Assembly (NCBI GenBank): GCA_002869105.1
Contig: PKTP01000001.1
Location: 1 to 55,386 of the forward strand
Direction of reading: 5' to 3'
DNA length: 55,386 nucleotides
Source: Alphaproteobacteria bacterium
GTDB taxonomy: Bacteria; Pseudomonadota; Alphaproteobacteria; UBA7879
A program made the translations under genes and the position numbers. This document shows positions 16,444 to 25,234 of this stretch, piece after piece. Under the pieces are notes generated by a model. The model was not told the DNA's origin. It was given only the letters and a program-made list of their open reading frames with translations, and ran no database searches. How positions within the stretch are numbered: position 1 is the stretch's first letter; the number at the start of each line of letters is the position of its first letter.

Positions 16444-18090
16444 CTAATCCAACTTTTCTGAGGTTTGTGTGAATCCAATATTAATGACTTTATCGTCTGG
16501 CATCACGCGAAAAGCCTCCGTTATAAATGAATGGACAAGCCCTCCATATGTGGTTCTGGGTTTATGATTATTTGGAACAAGCCACTCTACCACGCTCGAA
16601 AATGTAGTATTGCCTTTTTCAACTTCAAAAGGATTGTAAGACAACGTGTTATCACCCAGGCTGAGCATTTTAAAACGGTGTGACTCATTTTGCACCAGAG
16701 AGGGTAGAAACTCTTGAACAAGGGTGTCAACATGTGCGAGCCCTAGCAATCTAACCTCGATGGGGTTTGCCTCTATAAATCTATTACTTTTAGAAAACAT
16801 GTAGCTATCACTTGCTAGGCGTGGATCGAATCCAATTGTTTTTGAATTTTTAAACTGTGTATAACTCAAGCCATAGTCCTCAGGATTTACATATAAGGTA
16901 TGGCAATTACAAACAAGAGCATCATATGCATAAGAGCTATGGCCATCAAAAATATCCCGAGTACTAAATATGTTATCTGCCATACTGGCCCTAAGGTCTC
17001 CGAACTTTCCATCTGGAAGAACGTTCCAACTAGTAGCGTCTGCATCTGCAGTGCCTAGAATATTTAACTTAGTCAATAGCTCCTCTTTCGGAGCTTTTGG
17101 TTCTCTGCGATCAATTAACCGAAACAGATTAGGCGCCGCTGAAATAATTTGTGCGAATTCAGCTGACGAAATGAATTTCATATGCCCTTGCATGTAATTT
17201 AGGTTTATATGTTCATGAAGTTTTTTAATTGTCGCCGGATCATTGGCATCGCTTAACTCTTTCATAACACTTTGAACTACACGCAGTACAACTTCTCTTT
17301 CCTTTTTAGCTTCGTTACTCCTATCAGGAAAGATTTCTGGCCTTTTAGGCAGAATTCTGAACCCCTCATAGGCCGCGAGGATACGGGCATCATTTGAAAG
17401 AGCCTGCTGCGCGAATGCTTGATATATCTGAACATTCTGAGAAGGTGTTAAGGCTTGATCAAAATCTCGAACGGCTTTCTGCAATTTCAAGTATGAATCA
17501 GCGTCTGCAACGCCTGCCAAGGCAAGTGCATCTTCGTATTTTTTCACTTTACCAAAGAGATCGGAAAAAGATGATTCATCCTCCAGAGTATCCCAAACCG
17601 TGTACTCAATATGATTTCCGTGGATGATTTGTAAATTTCCAAGTGCACTATCATCACGCAGTAAAGTTACTATTTCGCCTTCAAACCTAAAAGTAACCCC
17701 TAGGTGACCTCCAATAGCATCATACGTTTCTCTGATTTGAGCTTGGCTAGCGCGCTCAGATAAGCGATGTTGATCAGCAAGTCCCAAAAGGTATATCATA
17801 GCGTTAGCAAATGTTGAGGCTGATGAATAGAGCTCACAGTCATCTTTGCTATAACTGACACCTAGGTTAGCTGGAAGATTTGCAATCATATTTGCCCGGT
17901 GATCGCGTGCCCTTCCAGTTTGATTTGCCGCCATATCACTAAACTCTTCAAGATACCTGTATACCGGAGTTCCCTGGTTCAACCTGTCACGATTAAGATA
18001 GATTATTCCTTCTCTTTTCTCAGCGATTGCGTGCGTAATTACATTAAATAAAGCAGTTTCAACGCAGTCTGAAAAAGTTGTATCATCCAC
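16444..18090 (-). CDS. Middle part of a large secreted protein of unknown family
   Basis: 548 codons with no own signal peptide and no recognised family. The frame continues open upstream of the first ATG-like codon as ..FASQNAAFKPPKYSQARVDDTTF, which joins smoothly onto the frame of the 18.0-19.2 kb gene if one T is added to the T7 run (A run at 18139-18145 on the plus strand). So it is probably the C-terminal half of that protein. A polar, globular sequence with sparse Cys (DDCELY, VCNCHTLY). No catalytic motif that I can name; it ends in TAG and continues in frame as the 69-codon piece. The composite would be about 1000 residues. Confidence 0.6.
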   Translation of the reverse strand: MDDTTFSDCVETALFNVITHAIAEKREGIIYLNRDRLNQGTPVYRYLEEFSDMAANQTGRARDHRANMIANLPANLGVSYSKDDCELYSSASTFANAMIYLLGLADQHRLSERASQAQIRETYDAIGGHLGVTFRFEGEIVTLLRDDSALGNLQIIHGNHIEYTVWDTLEDESSFSDLFGKVKKYEDALALAGVADADSYLKLQKAVRDFDQALTPSQNVQIYQAFAQQALSNDARILAAYEGFRILPKRPEIFPDRSNEAKKEREVVLRVVQSVMKELSDANDPATIKKLHEHINLNYMQGHMKFISSAEFAQIISAAPNLFRLIDRREPKAPKEELLTKLNILGTADADATSWNVLPDGKFGDLRASMADNIFSTRDIFDGHSSYAYDALVCNCHTLYVNPEDYGLSYTQFKNSKTIGFDPRLASDSYMFSKSNRFIEANPIEVRLLGLAHVDTLVQEFLPSLVQNESHRFKMLSLGDNTLSYNPFEVEKGNTTFSSVVEWLVPNNHKPRTTYGGLVHSFITEAFRVMPDDKVINIGFTQTSEKLD

Positions 18091-19205
18091 TCGGGCTTGA
18101 CTGTATTTAGGTGGTTTGAATGCCGCATTTTGAGAGGCAAAAAAATGTAGAACTGTTTATATAATGCAGACCACTGCCAGAAAGCTTCTTCATCATCTGA
18201 AAATTCTTTTTGAAGTCTCTTGAATTCCTCTAAGCCTAAAATTTGAATTGAACCCTTATTGCCCGCACCAAGATACTCGGCCACATCTTTTTCATTTTTG
18301 AGCTTGCTCCAGGCAAAAAGATCCCATAGCTCAAGTACTTTCTGTCGGTTTTCAGCATCTACAAAAGCCTCTACCATACTGTCAATACAACTGAGCTTAA
18401 GCATAGCTTTAGCGAATTTTTCTTGGTCGGATTTACTTTTTTCAAGAAAGTTCATGCGCTTTTGGTTGAATGCCGTAATGTCTTCAGAAGTGTTGTGTAC
18501 GTAATGCATCCCATCTGGCTGACCCTTCAGCGGTGTAAAAAATCGCACAGCCCGTTCATAACTCAAGGCGTCATTTTCTCTGCCATGCACCCAACGCATC
18601 GCCCACAGCATAATTGCTTTTGCAGTCTGCTTATGTAGATTCCAAAATCTGATACTATCAACGTGGCGTTCAATAATAACTTTTTGTTGTAAATATTGCC
18701 AAAACTCCCTGTTTTCTGAATAAAATTTGGCAAAATTTTGAACGCTTGAAAGTTTCACCTTCCACCTCTGTGCAAGTTGGTTAAATAAATTGGCGCGATC
18801 AACTGTATCTCCTTGGCTCGTTTGTGCAAGTGCTTGCATAACGTTTTTTAGATGATTTGGTGTAATATTGTTTAAAGGCTCAACGCCTCGCTGATTTGGA
18901 ACAGCATTTTGGCGATCTGGAAATAAATGAGAAACGAAAACATCGAGAGGATTTAGAGGGAATTGAAGGCTTTCTATACAAGACGGGTTGTACGACGCAC
19001 CTGCAAAAGGATAGTTGCTCATCTTGACAGGCGCCCTGAGCCAGTCATGGAGTTTAGTCACCCGCGCATGTGGTGGTTGAGCGTTTAATCCTGGGACCAA
19101 AGCTGGTTTGCCGGCTACTAAAACCATGACATTCGTTAATGATGCCTGACCAGAAAAGTAATTAGAAAATAAAAGTAGTAGAGCAAAGATGTGCTGCGTG
19201 CGCAT
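18039..19205 (-). CDS. N-terminal part of a large secreted protein of unknown family
   Basis: I start at ATG 19205, which has AAGGAA eight bases before it; the more upstream ATG at 19235 lacks one. The product opens with signal peptide MRTQHIFALLLLFSNYFSGQA and continues as a mainly helical, Trp-rich globular protein (FWQYLQQK, RFWNLHKQTAKAIMLWAMRW, FWQWSALYKQFYIF). Near its 3' end the frame becomes unrelated at a T7 run, while the other frame continues as the next gene; the two overlap by 52 bp. Family unknown. Exported, possibly an effector or surface protein, which is inference from signal peptide and size only. Confidence 0.6.
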   Translation of the reverse strand: MRTQHIFALLLLFSNYFSGQASLTNVMVLVAGKPALVPGLNAQPPHARVTKLHDWLRAPVKMSNYPFAGASYNPSCIESLQFPLNPLDVFVSHLFPDRQNAVPNQRGVEPLNNITPNHLKNVMQALAQTSQGDTVDRANLFNQLAQRWKVKLSSVQNFAKFYSENREFWQYLQQKVIIERHVDSIRFWNLHKQTAKAIMLWAMRWVHGRENDALSYERAVRFFTPLKGQPDGMHYVHNTSEDITAFNQKRMNFLEKSKSDQEKFAKAMLKLSCIDSMVEAFVDAENRQKVLELWDLFAWSKLKNEKDVAEYLGAGNKGSIQILGLEEFKRLQKEFSDDEEAFWQWSALYKQFYIFLPLKMRHSNHLNTVKPEWMIQLFQTALKLLYLM

Positions 19206-19245
19206 GTTCGTTTCCTTCTTGTTTGTTTTAGCCATTCAATTGATT

Positions 19246-19272
19246 GATTTTATTTATATGATTAATAAAATC
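19246..19272. repeat. AT-rich inverted repeat upstream of the secreted-protein gene
   Basis: GATTTTATT at 19246-19254 and AATAAAATC at 19264-19272 are perfect inverted repeats around a 9-nt centre, 41 bp upstream of the start at 19205 on the minus strand. Could be a regulator site or leader hairpin. Confidence 0.4.
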
Positions 19273-19385
19273 ATAATTAATGATAAATTTTAACTAGTGA
19301 TCTAAAGGCGATAAAGTCAAGTAATAATGATTAAAATTAAGTTCTAATCAAATATTGTGTTTATGCAGGCGATTGGGTTTTTGAG

Positions 19386-19412
19386 GAAGATTTGCTGGTG
19401 CGGTTTATGTCA
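19386..19412 (-). pseudogene. Remnant of the dnaB 5' end
   Basis: On the minus strand this reads ATGACATAAACCGCACCAGC and onward, matching the first nine codons of the real dnaB (15938-15961 region) with few substitutions; codon 3 CAA has become TAA. About 27 bp are recognisable. The stretch 19236-19566 (331 bp) otherwise holds no gene: only AT-rich DNA, this remnant and an inverted repeat. It implies that the 16.0-19.4 kb segment is bracketed by a dnaB start duplication. Confidence 0.6.
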
Positions 19413-19566
19413 TATTCTCGCCATAAGTCCTTCAAAATCTATCCTTTAATAGGTTGGCGGATCAAGACGATTCTTCTATGTTGAGTGGGTGTGATGTTTT
19501 GGGCTATATTTTTTGGTAAAGTTGATATAAAATTAAATTAATTAATCGCTTTAAGGGGGCTTTTTT

Positions 19567-20580
19567 ATGACTAAAAAATTTACATCATCTTATTTCTTCG
19601 CGTTTTTAGCGCTTTTAACCTTTGGATCGTCCGGTGTCGTCGAGGCTACGCCAAACAAGGGTTACTTTCAACGGTTTAAAGAATCAACAAGCGGGGCTTT
19701 CACATCTGCTAAAAACAAAGCATCTGGTTTAGCGGGTTCTGCCAAAAAAGGCTTTGCCAATAAGGTTTCTTCTTGTGGTACCAACTGAGCAAATGGTCAA
19801 GTAGGCATGGAAGCACTTTCTTATTGTGCCTTTACCCACTCACGTGTGCCGATTTGTATGGAAAAACTTGTGATTGAACTAGAGAATTACAAGAAGTATT
19901 TAAAGGAAAAACCCCAAGATTCTGCTGCGAACCTTTCAAAGCTCATGAACAGTTATTTTGAAGTAATGCCCATCAGCCGGGATATTCTTTTGCAAATGGC
20001 CAAGCAACGCAAGAGAATGGAGACGAAAAAAGAATATGCCAATGTTCTAATGATTCTAAAACACTATTATAAGCCCGTGATCTTGTCACACTTCTTCCAA
20101 ACCACCAACTCACACTATGAAGAAACAGCTGAAAAAGTTATAGCCTCTCATGCGCACGCTTACTTTGTTGGGTATATTTTTCATGTGGATGGCGCCAGTG
20201 TGGCTGCTAAAGGCAAAGAGCGTATGGCCTATGGTTTCGTTCTACACACGCCGCGTAAATCAATGGATGGAAACAAAAACTTTACCGGGACATTGTTTGA
20301 AGTTCCTTACGAGAAAGCGCAAAGAGCTGGCTTAACCGATCCAAAAAACAAATTAGTTACATTTAGTAACCTTGAAAGGATGTATGGGGAAAATAAACAG
20401 ATTACGATCACGAAAAAGACCAAAATGGGTAAGAAAACATATCGCTTGCCGATTACATCAAAAACAACCCATGTTTTGGAGTTAGGTGCAGATGCACCAC
20501 CGCCTGCGCACCGGAATAGAAAACCAGCAAGGTTTATGACTGACTCGAGACCGCAGGACACTCAAAGCTCTTTAGTTTGA
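19567..20580 (+). pseudogene. Secreted protein interrupted by an in-frame TGA
   Basis: ATG 19567 follows AAGGGGG. Signal peptide MTKKFTSSYFFAFLALLTFG..VEA then a Lys/Ala/Gly-rich helix; the frame meets TGA at 19786-19788 and continues open in the same frame to 20580. The downstream piece could restart at ATG 19807 (257 codons), but would then lack a signal peptide and a ribosome site. Its sequence is globular, with Cys residues close to the interruption (YCAFTHSRVPICMEKL) and a basic C-terminal tail. No family recognised. TGA is a normal stop elsewhere here (rpmJ, terL), so recoding is unlikely. A terminator follows at 20623. Confidence 0.6.
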
Positions 20581-20622
20581 GCATTTTGATAGACTGAGAT
20601 CTTAAAATGAAGATTAGGAAGA

Positions 20623-20648
20623 GGGAGGTTTAAAGCCTCCCTTTTTTT
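20623..20648 (+). terminator. Rho-independent terminator
   Basis: Stem GGGAGG/CCTCCC (20623-20628 with 20636-20641), 7-nt loop, then seven T's. Ends the plus-strand secreted-protein gene; the stop of the convergent folD lies within it. Confidence 0.8.
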
Positions 20649-21492
20649 ATGTATTCAACAGGTACGCTTTGACGCTGTTTTGAAGCAGGTTGGCAATGGT
20701 GGTGGGACCAACGCCGCCAGGAACGGGAGAGTAGGCGGCTGCCTTTTGAAGTAAGGTAGGCGTGTAGTTAATGTCACCGGTGACATGGCCTTTTTCTGAG
20801 ATGATGCCGACATCGATGAGGCAGGCGCCTGGTTTAATATCCTCTGAAGTGATGAGACCGGGTTGGCCGGTGGCACTGACAAGGATATCAGCGTTTTGGC
20901 ATAATTTTTGAAGGTCTTGCGTTTGGGAGTGAGCTTGAATAACGGTGCACCCTTCAGCGAGCAACAACTGAGCCATGGGCTTGCCCACCAAAACCGACCG
21001 GCCAATGACAAGGGCTTGAAGCCCTGAAAGGTTTGGGCGCCATTGGTGAATCAGCTGTAGACACCCTTGGGGTGTGCAGGGTTTGAGATACGTGTCCGTT
21101 TGAGGCGATTGCATCAAGCGCCCCAAGTTGACCGCCGTTAAGCCATCAACGTCTTTTGTGGGCGTGATGGTATTGATTAAAGCCATCGCATCAAGGGGAG
21201 AGGGCAGAGGTAGTTGAATAAAAATGCCATCAACGGTGGGATCTTTGTTGAGATCTTGAATTTGATGAATGAGGTCAGCTTGAGACGGAGGGGCGTCAAA
21301 GAAACGAATGGTCAGATCGACACCCACGTCTTTAGCGTGTTGTTTTTTGCTTCGAACATAGATCTGACTCCCTGGGTTGCTTCCTATCAAAAAGACCACC
21401 ACATGCGGCGCGCGTTTGAAGGGCTTAACTTGTTCTGTTAGCCTTTCTTTGATCTGCTGAAGCAGGGCTTTTCCATCGAGCTTTAAGGGCAT
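20647..21492 (-). CDS. folD: Bifunctional methylenetetrahydrofolate dehydrogenase/cyclohydrolase
   Basis: A 281-residue FolD, interconverting 5,10-methylene- and 10-formyl-THF in one-carbon metabolism. The catalytic YVRSKKQHA with Tyr and Lys is near residues 45-53, IQLPLPSPLD near 91-100, TKDVDG near 113-118, the Rossmann GRSVLVGKPMAQLLL near 162-176, and the C-terminal SPVPGGVGPTTIANLL signature is complete. Ends 4 bp before... its start is 4 bp downstream of the Kef antiporter stop, so it is cotranscribed with that gene on the minus strand. Confidence 0.95.
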   Translation of the reverse strand: MPLKLDGKALLQQIKERLTEQVKPFKRAPHVVVFLIGSNPGSQIYVRSKKQHAKDVGVDLTIRFFDAPPSQADLIHQIQDLNKDPTVDGIFIQLPLPSPLDAMALINTITPTKDVDGLTAVNLGRLMQSPQTDTYLKPCTPQGCLQLIHQWRPNLSGLQALVIGRSVLVGKPMAQLLLAEGCTVIQAHSQTQDLQKLCQNADILVSATGQPGLITSEDIKPGACLIDVGIISEKGHVTGDINYTPTLLQKAAAYSPVPGGVGPTTIANLLQNSVKAYLLNT

Positions 21493-21495
21493 GAG

Positions 21496-23256
21496 TTATT
21501 CTGAAGCTGGCTTTTTCTTGAAAAGCTTATCAGGATTGAAGGGCGTTTTCCAATCTAAAGCCATGTCAGAGCAATCATCTTGCTTAAAGTGCTCTTGACG
21601 AAAGCGGCTAATGGTTTGATCGATTTGATCATCGGAAAAGTTGTAGAGATTGAGAACGCGCGCTGCAAGCTGCAGGCTGGGAGCGTAGGCTTCCGGCATG
21701 ATCGGGTTGGCGTTTACTTCGTAAAGGGCAAGTGCCTGCATTTTATTCCTCACCCGTGCAAAAATCGGCACATCTGGAGAATTTCGACGGATGAGTTTAA
21801 CGGATCTGAGAGTGGCATTAAAATCACCCAGGGTGATGATGATGGCTTTGGCGCGATCGGCCCCTAAAGCGTGGTATATCTCTGAACGGCGACTGTCACC
21901 GAAGAAAACCTGGGCGCCATGCTCTTCCCGCCCCAACGTGACGTTCCGCATGTTGTTATCAAAAGCAACGATGGGAATCAAACGATCCATCAGGATTTTG
22001 TAGATATAATGGCCGACATTATCAAATCCAACGATGATTAGGTGACGCTGTAGATCTTTTGATTCTTCTTCAGCCCGTTTCAGAGCAACCCCGATGGGAG
22101 AGGGGAGAAGGCCACCAATGACCTTACCAAGAGTGGCAAGGTAAGGGGTTAACGCCATGGTGATAAAAACAGAGGCGTTCACAATTTGAACGATCAGGCT
22201 GGGTATTAGATTATTCTCAATTGCTTGAGCGAATAAGACAAAGACAAACTCACCGCCACCAGCGGCAATCAAACCTGTTTTAACGGATGTTTTGATCGGC
22301 ACGCGAAAGAGGTAGCAAAGCCCGGTAATGATTATGAATTTCAGGACAATCAACCCCATTGCTCCCAGCAAAACCGCATCTGCAAATTTGAAAATGATAT
22401 CCGGGTTGATGTTCATCCCAATGGTCATGAAGAAAAGACCCAGTAAAATTGATTTGATGGGCTTGATATCCGCTTCAATTTGGTAGGAGTATTCTGTTTC
22501 AGCCAAAAGCAACCCAGCTAAAAAAGCCCCTAACTCGTGTGAGAGGCCAACATATCCAGTGGCAAAACTGATGGAGAGTAAAATAAAGAATGTTGTTGCC
22601 ACAAATAATTCTTGGTTACGCGTCGAGGCCACAGCCCGATAAATAGGTCGCAGCAGGAACCGACCAACCAACGCAATCCCAATCAGGACAACAAGGGCTT
22701 TGACTAATGTCTTGCCTAATGTGGGCCAGATATTGACTGTTTCTCCGGCAACGGTGTTGACCCAGATGAGTAAAAAAACCACCGAAATATCTTGAGCAAG
22801 CAAGATCGAAAAACTAATTTGGCCTGTGCGCGTGCTCAGTTCGTTTCGATCGGAGATGACTTGTAAAATTATAGCGGTTGAAGACAAAGCTAAGCCACCA
22901 CCAATGAGGATGGCGAGCGTTGAATTATGGAGCCAGAAATAATAAACCAAAGTTCCAATCAGTGTACTGGTGAGCGCGACCTGTAAAAGACCAAGGCCGA
23001 AGACATATTTTCTAAGCTCAACGAGCCGGTCCCAGGAGAGTTCGAGGCCGATCCCAAAAAGCAAAAAGATAATCCCTGCTTCGGCCCAATGATGAGACGC
23101 TTCAACGCCGGTTATTAGGTTAAAGACGTGTGGGCCAATAAAGACACCCACCAGAAGATATCCAAGAACGGGAGAAAATTTAGCCCGTCGCGCTGTAAAA
23201 TCTACGACGATTGTTAACGCAAGAAAGATTAGAATGTCTTGATATGCTTCTAGCAC
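21496..23256 (-). CDS. Kef-type cation/proton antiporter (CPA2) with RCK domain
   Basis: A 586-residue protein with an N-terminal CPA2 Na+/K+:H+ exchanger domain of about 12 helices (residues 1-385) and a C-terminal TrkA-N/RCK nucleotide-binding domain (about 410-530). The exchanger part shows LLVGVFIGPHVF, GIGLELSWDRL and LSSTAIILQVISDR. The RCK glycine motif reads VGFDNVGHYIY instead of the classical GxGxxG. Resembles the KefB/YbaL group, which controls K+ efflux and cytoplasmic pH. Divergent from the gene at 23.4 kb; 155 bp between. Followed closely by folD. Confidence 0.9.
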   Translation of the reverse strand: MLEAYQDILIFLALTIVVDFTARRAKFSPVLGYLLVGVFIGPHVFNLITGVEASHHWAEAGIIFLLFGIGLELSWDRLVELRKYVFGLGLLQVALTSTLIGTLVYYFWLHNSTLAILIGGGLALSSTAIILQVISDRNELSTRTGQISFSILLAQDISVVFLLIWVNTVAGETVNIWPTLGKTLVKALVVLIGIALVGRFLLRPIYRAVASTRNQELFVATTFFILLSISFATGYVGLSHELGAFLAGLLLAETEYSYQIEADIKPIKSILLGLFFMTIGMNINPDIIFKFADAVLLGAMGLIVLKFIIITGLCYLFRVPIKTSVKTGLIAAGGGEFVFVLFAQAIENNLIPSLIVQIVNASVFITMALTPYLATLGKVIGGLLPSPIGVALKRAEEESKDLQRHLIIVGFDNVGHYIYKILMDRLIPIVAFDNNMRNVTLGREEHGAQVFFGDSRRSEIYHALGADRAKAIIITLGDFNATLRSVKLIRRNSPDVPIFARVRNKMQALALYEVNANPIMPEAYAPSLQLAARVLNLYNFSDDQIDQTISRFRQEHFKQDDCSDMALDWKTPFNPDKLFKKKPASE

Positions 23257-23411
23257 GGATGTGTCCTCATTTTTATTAAAGTAGAAAATTAGGTTTTTGA
23301 TTGCAATGAATTTTTATCGACTTACTCTAAATAGTTTTTACCAGGCGTGTTTATTTATGGTATAAATTATGACTAAGTATTAAGTGCGGCGAGGATCAAA
23401 TTTACACCTTA

Positions 23412-23968
23412 TTGCTGATTGTGACCTTTGGCTCTTATGCGTACTTAATTAGACACATGATTGTTGGCGGCGCGTCCGACTTTATCCTTTGACGTGGTTT
23501 CTCTGGGGGTTTGTTGCTCTTATTGTTTATTTATCTCAAACGTTGGATAATGCCGGTCGAGGGGCGCATGCTTCTTTATTGACGTGTCTTTTTTTGCTTT
23601 TAATAGCGACCATTAGCCTTGTCCGCGGCTACAAAATGACGTGGCGGCAAAAAGATACATTCATTCTGGTTTTTTCCCTTGCTGCTGTGGCGCTTTGGTT
23701 TTTTTTAGACAACCCAATTTATAGTGTGTTGGTGTTGATCTTTGTGGAGTTTACTGCCTTTGTGCCGACCTTTGTGAAGGGCGTCAAAGATCCAATTAGT
23801 GAATCTGCTTTTTTTTATTTCTTGGCCAGCTTGAAATATTTCTCATCTCTATTTTCGTTTGATGTCTACACAAAGTCAAGTGTCCTGTATCCAGTCTTTG
23901 CGGTGATATGTTACTTATCTTTTGCAGTGATACTTTTTTGTTTGAGGCGAAAATTTAGTGCGTACTGA
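23412..23968 (+). pseudogene. Small polytopic membrane protein, frameshifted
   Basis: The main open frame begins with TTG at 23489 (TWFLWGFVALIVYLSQTLDNAGRGAH, about five membrane helices). Immediately upstream another frame encodes LLIVTFGSYAYLIRHMIVGG..DFIL, the N-terminal helix expected for this type of Trp-containing small membrane protein. Adding one T to the TTT at 23488-23490 joins them in one protein of about 186 residues. No good initiation codon upstream; TTG at 23412 is the first. Function unknown. The 3' end overlaps the convergent ATPase gene by 14 bp. Confidence 0.55.
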
Positions 23969-25052
23969 TGACTCTGGTTAACGCTTCTTCTGTTTTGGCA
24001 TCGAAGAGATGGGCAGCCTCTGGATTTAGGCGAAAATGCATGGTATCTCCGATTTGCACAGAATGGTCGCCGGCGGTCCGTACCATGATTGATTTACTGC
24101 TTTGGGGCAGAGTGATATAGGCATAAATCTCGCTCCCTAAATGTTCGATGATGCGGACCTTGCCGCTGATCAAGCCTTCTTTTTCAGAGCACTCTTCGAA
24201 TTGTTCTGGGCGAATTCCCAGAATCGCTTTTTTAATATTTTTATCAACTTTGGCAGCGATGGTCACTGTTTTATCGGAAGGAAGCGTTACTTTGACTTTT
24301 CCTTCAGCGCTGCTTTGAGCTTTGACGCTAATGAAATTCATACGCGGTGAGCCCAAAAATCCTGCCACGAATAGGTTCTTGGGGTTGTGGTAAAGGTCAA
24401 GGGGTGTGCCAACTTGTTCAACCCGCCCCCCTTGAAGAACAACGATTTTGTCTGCAAGTGTCATGGCTTCTACTTGGTCGTGGGTCACGTAAATCATGGT
24501 TTTATTGAGGCGGCTTTTCATGCGTGCAATTTGCATACGCATCTCAACCCGCAAACCAGCATCAAGGTTAGAGAGAGGTTCATCAAACAAAAACACCTGT
24601 GGGTCACGGACAATCGCCCGGCCAATAGCGACACGCTGGCGTTGACCGCCTGAAAGCTGCTTAGGCTTGCGATCAAGCAAGGTATCAATCTTCAAGATCT
24701 CAGCAACGTCATGAACTTTTTCTTTGATCAAGGCTTTATTGCCAATGTTGCGAATGCCAAAGGCGATGTTGTTGTAAACCGTCATGTGGGGATACAACGC
24801 ATAAGATTGAAACACCATGGCAATCCCCCGTTTGGCGGGTTGCTGGGCGTTGACACATTGATCACCAATAAGAATCTGGCCGCTGTTGACATCTTCTAGG
24901 CCAGCAATGAGCCTGAGAAGAGTCGATTTACCACAACCAGAGGGACCCACAAAAACACAAAACTCGTGATCTTCGATGGTTAGGTTAATGTCGTGCAAAA
25001 CCTCGGTGTGATCAAAAGATTTTTTTATGTTTTTCAGTTCAACGCGGGCCAT
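23955..25052 (-). CDS. ugpC: UgpC/MalK-type ABC transporter ATP-binding protein
   Basis: A 365-residue importer ATPase. Walker A GPSGCGKSTL near residues 37-46, signature LSGGQRQRVAIGRA near 134-147, Walker B VFLFDEPLSNLD near 153-164, H-loop in YVTHDQVEAM. The C-terminal half (about 240-365) is the TOBE/MalK regulatory domain with GIRPEQF. This subfamily energises import of sugars or glycerol-3-phosphate. No permease or binding protein lies next to it, so it may serve a transporter elsewhere or several, as known for MsmK-like ATPases. Confidence 0.88.
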   Translation of the reverse strand: MARVELKNIKKSFDHTEVLHDINLTIEDHEFCVFVGPSGCGKSTLLRLIAGLEDVNSGQILIGDQCVNAQQPAKRGIAMVFQSYALYPHMTVYNNIAFGIRNIGNKALIKEKVHDVAEILKIDTLLDRKPKQLSGGQRQRVAIGRAIVRDPQVFLFDEPLSNLDAGLRVEMRMQIARMKSRLNKTMIYVTHDQVEAMTLADKIVVLQGGRVEQVGTPLDLYHNPKNLFVAGFLGSPRMNFISVKAQSSAEGKVKVTLPSDKTVTIAAKVDKNIKKAILGIRPEQFEECSEKEGLISGKVRIIEHLGSEIYAYITLPQSSKSIMVRTAGDHSVQIGDTMHFRLNPEAAHLFDAKTEEALTRVISTH

Positions 25053-25174
25053 AAGCTACCTGATGCTTTCAATATTTAGAAATTTATACACGGTTCTTGC
25101 GTGTGGGCAAAGAATTTTCCTGAAATATTTTATTTTTTTTGTGATGCTGTTTTAAGAGGTAAGCGACAATTATC

Positions 25175-25203
25175 TTGATTCAAAGGGCTTATTTTCCTAT
25201 AAA
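25175..25203 (+). promoter_or_regulatory. Sigma70-type promoter of aspS-obg-gapR
   Basis: TTGATT (25175-25180), 17-bp spacer, TATAAA (25198-25203). Expected transcript start near 25210 lies between the promoter and ATG 25235, which supports that start over a more upstream in-frame TTG. Confidence 0.65.
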
Positions 25204-25234
25204 ACATAGTGTAAAAATAACTTTAGGATTTTGC

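Noticed and set aside
19786..19788. Recoding of TGA as Trp, as in some alphaproteobacterial symbionts
   Set aside because: TGA clearly ends rpmJ, the 47.6 kb gene and others, so only an isolated nonsense codon or readthrough is plausible.
25053..25174. Riboswitch or T-box before aspS
   Set aside because: The leader between promoter and ATG is only about 25 nt and no conserved elements are visible.
25175..25234. Longer AspRS starting at an in-frame TTG
   Set aside because: This TTG is the -35 box of the promoter and the added residues have no resemblance to AspRS; ATG 25235 has a ribosome site.
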